Assembly (NCBI GenBank): GCA_025350385.1
Contig: JANXXZ010000199.1
Location: 1-11,104 of the forward strand
Direction of reading: 5' to 3'
Source of the DNA: Bacteroidales bacterium
GTDB lineage: Bacteria; Bacteroidota; Bacteroidia; Bacteroidales; UBA4417
DNA: 11,104 nucleotides
Made by a program: the position numbers and the translations under genes. The notes below the pieces were generated by a model, which saw only the letters and a program-made list of their open reading frames with translations, was not told the DNA's origin and ran no database searches. Positions 7,360 to 11,104 of the stretch are shown here, piece after piece (position 1 is the stretch's first letter; each line of letters begins with the position of its first letter).

Positions 7360-7740
7360 ATGAAGGATATTTTAATCCGGTTTACCCGGAATCTGGCCAT
7401 TATTTCAACAATTGTTGCCGCCATTGGATTCGGTTTACACTTCATAGTACCTCAGTTCTCTACTCCTGCCCTCCCCGGACTTATCTTTCTTTTTATCCTG
7501 ACAACCTATATCCTCTTTTACATTTTACTTAAAGCCAGCACTAAAAAGTTCACCCTGTTTGCAAACTATTTCATGGTTGCAAGCATGCTTAAAATACTAC
7601 TGTTACTCATAGTGATATCCTTCTATGCATATAACTACAGATCCGACGCGATAAGATTTACAATTACCATGTTCGCACTTTATCTCATTTACACCATTTT
7701 CGAGGTGTTCTGGCTTTTAAAAATCAGCAGGATGAAATAG
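7360..7740 (+). CDS. Four-helix membrane protein, AtpI-like, ATP synthase operon neighbour
   Basis: Hypothetical inner-membrane protein of 126 residues with four predicted helices at about 11-31, 37-59, 66-89 and 98-119 and short basic ends (MKDILIRFTRN, KISRMK). No catalytic motif is visible. Its size, helix number and place after atpZ match the poorly described AtpI-like protein that Bacteroidota usually encode between atpZ and atpB. That is context-based, since sequence similarity at this level is weak. The ATG at 7360 follows an A-rich leader typical of the group. Here the next 190 nt are non-coding and lead to a pterin gene rather than atpB. The heptamer array lies just upstream, so the gene may be transcribed apart from atpZ. 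Confidence 0.6.
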   Translation: MKDILIRFTRNLAIISTIVAAIGFGLHFIVPQFSTPALPGLIFLFILTTYILFYILLKASTKKFTLFANYFMVASMLKILLLLIVISFYAYNYRSDAIRFTITMFALYLIYTIFEVFWLLKISRMK

Positions 7741-7930
7741 CAAAGGAATTCAAAACAAAAGCTGTCAACCTTAGTTTATTTGAAATCTAGCATAAATTTC
7801 TTCCGACACCAAACTAAACAACCCAATCCTTGTTTAACTAAAGACAGCGTACATTAAACAGGCTTAACTATCATATTCTAAGTCTTTATTTGGAACGAAA
7901 GTAGAATTCCAAAAAACACATCACAAAACC

Positions 7931-8341
7931 ATGATATTCATTACCCGCCGCGAGAGATTTAATGCTGCCCACCGGCTTTTTAGGCCCGATTACAGCGATG
8001 AGAAAAACCTAAAAGTCTTTGGAAAATGTTCCAATCCAAACTGGCATGGCCATAATTATACGTTGTTTGTCACAATAAAAGGCGAAGTGGATACTGAAAC
8101 AGGCTTCCTGGTTAACCTGAAAGATCTCAGCGATCTGATTAACAGCATGGTAATCAGGAAACTCGACCATTGCAATATAAACCTGGAAGTTGATTTCATG
8201 GAGGGAAAACTTGCCTCGACCGAAAATATAGCCATTGGCATCTGGAAAGAACTGGCCATACCCATCAGTAACCTTGGAGCCCAACTGCACTGCATACAGG
8301 TTCACGAAACGGAGAATAATTTTGCTGAGTATTTCGGGTAG
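7931..8341 (+). CDS. 6-pyruvoyl-tetrahydropterin synthase / QueD family
   Basis: Tunnelling-fold zinc enzyme acting on 7,8-dihydroneopterin triphosphate, the product of FolE encoded next door. Bacterial members usually make 6-carboxy-tetrahydropterin for queuosine (QueD); others make 6-pyruvoyl-tetrahydropterin. It has 136 residues. Zinc ligands are H14 (FNAAHRL), H39 and H41 (HGHNY). The catalytic Cys33 stands in FGKCSNPNW, and LDH at 78-80 supplies the Asp-His pair. STEN at 96-99 and VHETENN with E126 form the pterin-binding side. The FGKCSNPN segment resembles animal PTPS more than E. coli QueD, so the exact product is uncertain. No other queuosine genes are in view. Start is ATG at 7931; the 190 nt upstream show no gene or clear promoter. 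It is 87 nt before folE and probably co-transcribed. Confidence 0.88.
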   Translation: MIFITRRERFNAAHRLFRPDYSDEKNLKVFGKCSNPNWHGHNYTLFVTIKGEVDTETGFLVNLKDLSDLINSMVIRKLDHCNINLEVDFMEGKLASTENIAIGIWKELAIPISNLGAQLHCIQVHETENNFAEYFG

Positions 8342-8396
8342 TTTTAAGGCAATGGGCATTATGGACAAACGAAATATAATACCAGCAATCAGCACG

Positions 8397-8417
8397 AATA
8401 ACCATTAACCGATAACT
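8397..8417. repeat. Short heptamer array abutting folE
   Basis: Three direct 7-nt units, aataacc, attaacc and gataact, end 11 nt before the folE start codon. They match the right-arm units of the array at 1054-1081 (aataacc and gataact are identical in both). No opposing arm is seen nearby. The run lies in the folE leader and may be a decayed or minimal copy of the same element. Confidence 0.5.
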
Positions 8418-8428
8418 AAGAACAAAAA

Positions 8429-9088
8429 ATGAGCAGCGAAATAGTAAAAGATATGATCATCGAAAATATGATGGACGATTACCCGATGCAGGATGGATAC
8501 GAGAAACGTGACTTGTATAACGCCAAAGCAATTTCCAGCCTTGCAGTTCATTATAAAGAAATATTGAAACTGATAGGCGAAAACCCTGAACGTGAAGGAT
8601 TGTTGAAAACTCCGGAGCGGGTAGCCAAAGCCATGCAATTTCTTACCCATGGCTACGACCTTGAACCGGAAGAAATTCTCCGTTCGGCCATGTTCAAGGA
8701 GGACTATAAACAAATGGTGATTGTGAAGGATATTGAAATCTACTCAATGTGTGAACACCATATGATCCCGTTTTTCGGCAAAGCACATGTAGCTTATATT
8801 CCAAACGGTTACATTGTCGGGCTCAGTAAACTTCCCCGGGTGGTTGATGCCTTTGCCCGCCGCCTGCAGGTTCAGGAACGCCTCACTACGCAGATAAAGG
8901 AATGTATCCAGAACACCTTAAAGCCAATGGGAGTAGCCGTTGTAATCGAAGCACAGCATATGTGCATGAGTATGCGCGGCATACAGAAACAAAATTCAGT
9001 TACCACCACTTCCGACTTTACAGGAGCATTCCTTATAGATAAAACAAGGACTGAATTTATTCACCTGATCGGCTCAAGGCTGCATTAA
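8429..9088 (+). CDS. folE: GTP cyclohydrolase I
   Basis: Opens GTP to 7,8-dihydroneopterin triphosphate, the entry step to folate, queuosine and tetrahydropterins; a cytoplasmic homodecamer in known members. It has 219 residues, standard for type IA enzymes. MCEHHMIPFFGKAHVAYIP gives zinc ligands C108 and H111 with catalytic H110. GLSKLPRVVDAFARRLQVQE (131-150) is the conserved substrate-binding stretch. EAQHMCMSMRG supplies H177 and third zinc ligand C179. NPEREGLLKTPERVAKAM near 52-69 is the usual N-terminal signature. About 30 residues of acidic leader precede the conserved part. All three zinc ligands are present, so it is the zinc enzyme and not the zinc-free FolE2. The ATG follows an A-rich leader, next to three heptamer repeats. 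Pairing with the preceding PTPS/QueD gene suggests substrate hand-off within one transcript. Confidence 0.97.
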   Translation: MSSEIVKDMIIENMMDDYPMQDGYEKRDLYNAKAISSLAVHYKEILKLIGENPEREGLLKTPERVAKAMQFLTHGYDLEPEEILRSAMFKEDYKQMVIVKDIEIYSMCEHHMIPFFGKAHVAYIPNGYIVGLSKLPRVVDAFARRLQVQERLTTQIKECIQNTLKPMGVAVVIEAQHMCMSMRGIQKQNSVTTTSDFTGAFLIDKTRTEFIHLIGSRLH

Positions 9089-9121
9089 AAAAGAATGGAT
9101 GGCTGATTCCGTGATAATGTT

Positions 9122-9129
9122 TAATTTTG
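9122..9129 (+). promoter_or_regulatory. -7 box for the Bax inhibitor-1 family gene
   Basis: TAATTTTG matches TAnnTTTG and lies 32 nt before the ATG at 9162, in the 73-nt gap after folE. It is the same octamer as upstream of porW/sprE. No -33 element is evident. Confidence 0.5.
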
Positions 9130-9161
9130 CACCCTTAATTCAACTTTAAAACCCTTGATTT

Positions 9162-9884
9162 ATGTTTAACGAAAATCAATACAACACGCTGGCCGACATT
9201 AAAGTCCGTGACGAAAGCATGGTGCGTACCTTCATGACCGGTGTTTTCTCCTGGATGTTTATTGCCCTGGCCATTACAGCCGTTACGGCATATTATGTAT
9301 CGGTGACCCCTGAACTTATCGGGCTGATGCGCACAGAAACCGGCTTATCAATTTTTGGGTGGGTAGTAATGCTTGCTCCACTTGGCTTTGTGCTGCTCAT
9401 GTCATTCCGTTTTCAGAAGCTGAGCGCTATGTCTCTTACCTTGCTTTTCCTTGTCTACTCGTTACTGGTAGGAATGAGCCTTAGCTTCATTTTCCTGTTT
9501 TATACCGCAGGTTCCATAGCTACCACCTTCGGGGTAACTTCACTCACATTTGGAATAATGGCCGTTGCCGGGTATACTACCAAGACTGATCTTACAAAAT
9601 TTGGCAGTATTTTGATGATGGGGCTTGTCGGTATTATTGTTGCCAGCCTGGTTAACTTCTTCTTGAAAAATGAATCCATTCAGTACATCATCAGTTTTGC
9701 CGGGGTGCTGATTTTTACCGGCCTAACTGCCTACGATGTTCAGAAACTCAAAAACATGAGTTCCGAAATGACTGCAGGCCAGGAATCAACCCGCAAATAT
9801 GCCATAATGGGTGCGCTTTCCCTATACCTCGACTTCATTAACCTTCTCCTCTTCCTGCTGCGCTTTCTAGGAAGGAGGAACTAA
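9162..9884 (+). CDS. Bax inhibitor-1 (TMBIM/YccA-YbhL) family membrane protein
   Basis: Seven-helix inner-membrane protein of the Bax inhibitor-1 family. Characterised relatives are pH-sensitive calcium leak channels (Bacillus YetJ) or interact with the FtsH protease (E. coli YccA). It has 240 residues. A polar N-terminus with FMTGVFSWMFIALAITA starts the first helix at about 25. Six further hydrophobic segments follow to residue 237, and the protein ends in the basic LGRRN. D192 in TAYDVQ and D224 in LYLDFINLL fit the di-aspartyl pH sensor of the family. It has its own -7 box and a strong terminator, so it is probably monocistronic. The physiological role in this organism cannot be inferred from neighbours. 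Confidence 0.93.
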   Translation: MFNENQYNTLADIKVRDESMVRTFMTGVFSWMFIALAITAVTAYYVSVTPELIGLMRTETGLSIFGWVVMLAPLGFVLLMSFRFQKLSAMSLTLLFLVYSLLVGMSLSFIFLFYTAGSIATTFGVTSLTFGIMAVAGYTTKTDLTKFGSILMMGLVGIIVASLVNFFLKNESIQYIISFAGVLIFTGLTAYDVQKLKNMSSEMTAGQESTRKYAIMGALSLYLDFINLLLFLLRFLGRRN

Positions 9885-9909
9885 TCTCACAATTAACAGG
9901 ATTTTTACA

Positions 9910-9932
9910 GGCCGGATATTCCGGCCTTTTTT
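9910..9932 (+). terminator. Strong rho-independent terminator
   Basis: GGCCGG and CCGGCC form a perfect 6-bp GC stem around ATATT, followed immediately by six T. It lies 26 nt after the stop of the Bax inhibitor-1 family gene and separates it from fabD. Confidence 0.92.
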
Positions 9933-9972
9933 ATGAATAAATCAACTCTATGGCCTTTTTGAATGGAATTAG

Positions 9973-9980
9973 TACTTTTG
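9973..9980 (+). promoter_or_regulatory. -7 box for fabD
   Basis: TACTTTTG matches TAnnTTTG and lies 25 nt before the fabD ATG, just behind the preceding terminator, as expected for an independent promoter. The TTTG at 9958-9961 is too close to serve as a usual -33 box. Confidence 0.5.
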
Positions 9981-10005
9981 CGCCTTTAACCGAAATTAAG
10001 ATCTT

Positions 10006-10881
10006 ATGAAAGCATATGTTTTCCCCGGACAGGGTGCACAGTTTGTGGGTATGGGTAAGAACCTCTACGAAGATTTTCCGGAAGCAAAAGTGATGTTTGA
10101 AAAAGCAAATGAAATCCTAGGTTACAGGATAACAGACCTGATGTTTGATGGCACTGATGAAGATCTCCGCCAGACGAAGGTAACCCAGCCGGCTATTTTC
10201 CTGCATTCGGTGATTTTAGCCGCCACATTGGGTAAAAATTTTAAGCCCGATATGGTTGCAGGACATTCCTTAGGTGAATTCTCTGCTCTGGTCGCCAATA
10301 AAGCACTGACATTTGAGGACGGACTCCGCCTGGTATACGCACGTGCAACTGCCATGCAGAAAGCCTGCGAAGCCGAACCTTCAACCATGGCCGCCATACT
10401 TGGACTGGATGATGCAAAAGTGGAAGAAGTGCTGAAAGGCATTGATGAAGTTGTTGTTCCGGCAAATTACAACAGCCCGGGGCAGTTAGTAATTTCCGGC
10501 TCATTCAAAGGAATTGAGATTGCATGCGAAAAGCTGAAAGAAGCCGGCGCCAGGCGTGCATTGCCGCTCAAAGTGGGAGGCGCTTTCCATTCGCCGCTTA
10601 TGGAACCGGCACGTGTTGAACTTGCTGCAGCTATTGAAGCTACAGAATTCCATACCCCGGTTTGCCCGATTTACCAAAATGTGAATGCCAGGCCGTTTAC
10701 AAGTCCTGAGGAAATCAAAGCCAACCTGGTTGCACAGCTTACCAGCCCCGTGCGCTGGACCCAAACTGTTCAGAATATGGTAGCCGATGGAGCAGATACT
10801 TTTATTGAAGTCGGCCCGGGAACTGTATTACAGGGTCTGGCAAAGAAAATTGCCCCTGAGGTAGAGGCCATGAGTGCCTGA
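10006..10881 (+). CDS. fabD: Malonyl-CoA:acyl carrier protein transacylase
   Basis: Moves malonyl from CoA to acyl carrier protein, supplying every elongation step of type II fatty-acid synthesis in the cytoplasm. It has 291 residues, close to the roughly 300 typical of the family. FPGQGAQ at 6-12 forms the oxyanion loop. GHSLGE places the nucleophile at S88. R113 in YARATAMQ binds the malonyl carboxylate, and GAFHSPLM supplies catalytic H195. VGPGTVL near the C-terminus is also conserved. Arg at the carboxylate-binding site argues for malonyl rather than simple acyl specificity. It stands alone, with its own promoter and no other fab genes in view. Its 3' flank is cut 51 nt beyond the stop by the end of an antisense group II intron. 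No convincing terminator of its own is seen before that point. Confidence 0.96.
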   Translation: MKAYVFPGQGAQFVGMGKNLYEDFPEAKVMFEKANEILGYRITDLMFDGTDEDLRQTKVTQPAIFLHSVILAATLGKNFKPDMVAGHSLGEFSALVANKALTFEDGLRLVYARATAMQKACEAEPSTMAAILGLDDAKVEEVLKGIDEVVVPANYNSPGQLVISGSFKGIEIACEKLKEAGARRALPLKVGGAFHSPLMEPARVELAAAIEATEFHTPVCPIYQNVNARPFTSPEEIKANLVAQLTSPVRWTQTVQNMVADGADTFIEVGPGTVLQGLAKKIAPEVEAMSA

Positions 10882-10935
10882 GGAGAAACGTTCCTGAAGC
10901 ATTTTTCCGATATTCCCGGCTCATAAGCTGTAATC

Positions 10936-11008
10936 GAGTAGGAAGTGAGGGATTATTTCCCTTACTGTCCTCTCACACCACCGTACGTGCCGTTCGGCAT
11001 ACGGCGGT
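10936..11008 (-). ncRNA. Group II intron domains V and VI
   Basis: Domain V (minus strand, 11008 to 10977): ten base pairs starting ACCGCCGUAU, a two-nucleotide AC bulge on the 3' side, a GCC/GGC upper stem and a four-base GAAC loop. This is the catalytic hairpin architecture. The triad aligned to AGC of classical introns reads CGC here (11006-11004), a variant known from bacterial introns. Domain VI (10974 to 10936): GAG/CUC, a bulged A at 10939, AGGA/UCCU, a single bulged C, AGU/ACU, an A-C mismatch, AGGGA/UCCCU and an AAUAA loop. The unpaired A is the branch-point nucleotide used for lariat formation. The GAAC loop differs from the usual GNRA tetraloop. Confidence 0.88.
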
Positions 11009-11045
11009 TCATAGAGTTTAGAGCTTTGTTGTAAACTTCGGTAAA

Positions 11046-11104
11046 TCAAAGTAAACCTTGATCTTTAAAATATGCATTGGTAAGGGTGCATGATAAAATA
11101 GGGC
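11046..11104 (-). CDS. Possible C-terminal tail of the intron-encoded reverse transcriptase
   Basis: One minus-strand frame runs in from the right edge and stops with TGA at 11048-11046, about 37 nt before domain V, which is a usual distance for an intron-encoded protein. Its 18 visible residues end TNAYFKDQGLL. Two other frames are also open for part of this stretch (stops at about 11066 and 11018), and 18 residues are too few to prove homology, so the frame choice is tentative. Confidence 0.3.
   Translation of the reverse strand, partial: PILSCTLTNAYFKDQGLL

Larger units (their letters stand above)
10933..11104 (-). mobile_element. Group II intron, 3' end (body off the right edge)
   Basis: On the minus strand the window's right edge carries the 3' part of a group II intron, a self-splicing retroelement that moves through a reverse transcriptase encoded in its domain IV. 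Domain V and domain VI are complete and foldable (see separate entry). The predicted 3' splice site is after ...CTCGAT at 10933, which places the bulged branch A at -7 and ends the intron in the usual AY. Exon sequence resumes with tacagcttatgagcc on the minus strand. The intron lies antisense to fabD, 51 nt past its stop codon. The 5' end, most of the open reading frame and the exon-binding sites are outside the window, so class and activity cannot be settled. Confidence 0.85.

Noticed and set aside
7741..7930. Search for an atpB remnant or an RNA gene in the gap before the PTPS gene
   Set aside because: No frame shows atpB-like helices or motifs, and no tRNA-like fold or strong hairpin is apparent.
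8009..8713. Minus-strand open frames opposite PTPS and folE
   Set aside because: Both plus-strand genes have complete catalytic motifs; the antisense frames show none.
6391..9926. 13-nt match GGCCGGATATTCC shared by 9910-9922 and the reverse strand of 6392-6404
   Set aside because: In an 11-kb window one or two 13-nt matches are expected by chance over all position pairs, and one copy is simply a terminator stem.
10907..10919. ccgatattcccgg considered as the fabD terminator
   Set aside because: Only about three base pairs can form and no T-run follows, so it is too weak to call.

Overview
The window looks like a chromosomal stretch from a member of the Bacteroidota, most likely the order Bacteroidales or a near relative. 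The evidence is a PorW/SprE-type type IX secretion lipoprotein, an AtpZ gene behind a bactofilin gene, MEP-pathway isoprenoid synthesis (dxr), and several start-proximal boxes of the form TAnnTTTG, the Bacteroidota -7 promoter element. Leaders are A-rich and lack clear Shine-Dalgarno sequences. All identifications were made by reading motifs; no database search was run.

Layout. Positions 1-3330 hold a minus-strand cluster, transcribed as M23 metallopeptidase, then dxr, then rseP, with rseP cut off by the left edge. From 3607 the plus strand carries porW/sprE, a bactofilin, atpZ (overlapping the bactofilin by 41 nt) and a four-helix AtpI-like membrane protein. In Bacteroidota this order normally leads into atpB and the rest of the F-type ATP synthase operon. 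Here the next gene is instead a 6-pyruvoyl-tetrahydropterin synthase/QueD homologue, followed by folE (GTP cyclohydrolase I), a Bax inhibitor-1 family membrane protein and fabD. At the right edge, on the minus strand, lies the 3' end of a group II intron: a foldable domain V and a domain VI with a bulged branch-point adenosine. The intron body and most of its reverse transcriptase lie outside the window.

How the genes work together. M23 peptidase, RseP, PorW and bactofilin all concern the cell envelope: wall remodelling, intramembrane proteolysis, type IX secretion and a polymeric scaffold. Dxr and FabD start isoprenoid and fatty-acid synthesis. FolE makes dihydroneopterin triphosphate, the substrate of the adjacent PTPS/QueD homologue, so these two form a two-step pterin or queuosine-precursor unit.

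Most notable points: (1) intergenic arrays of degenerate 7-nt repeats, two of them with opposed arms that could fold back (964-1081, 7159-7310) and a short one abutting folE (8397-8417); (2) the group II intron end 51 nt behind fabD; (3) a dxr reading frame whose only sensible start is CTG; (4) an ATP synthase operon head with no ATP synthase behind it. No wholly new multi-gene system is evident; the heptamer arrays are the least explained structure.
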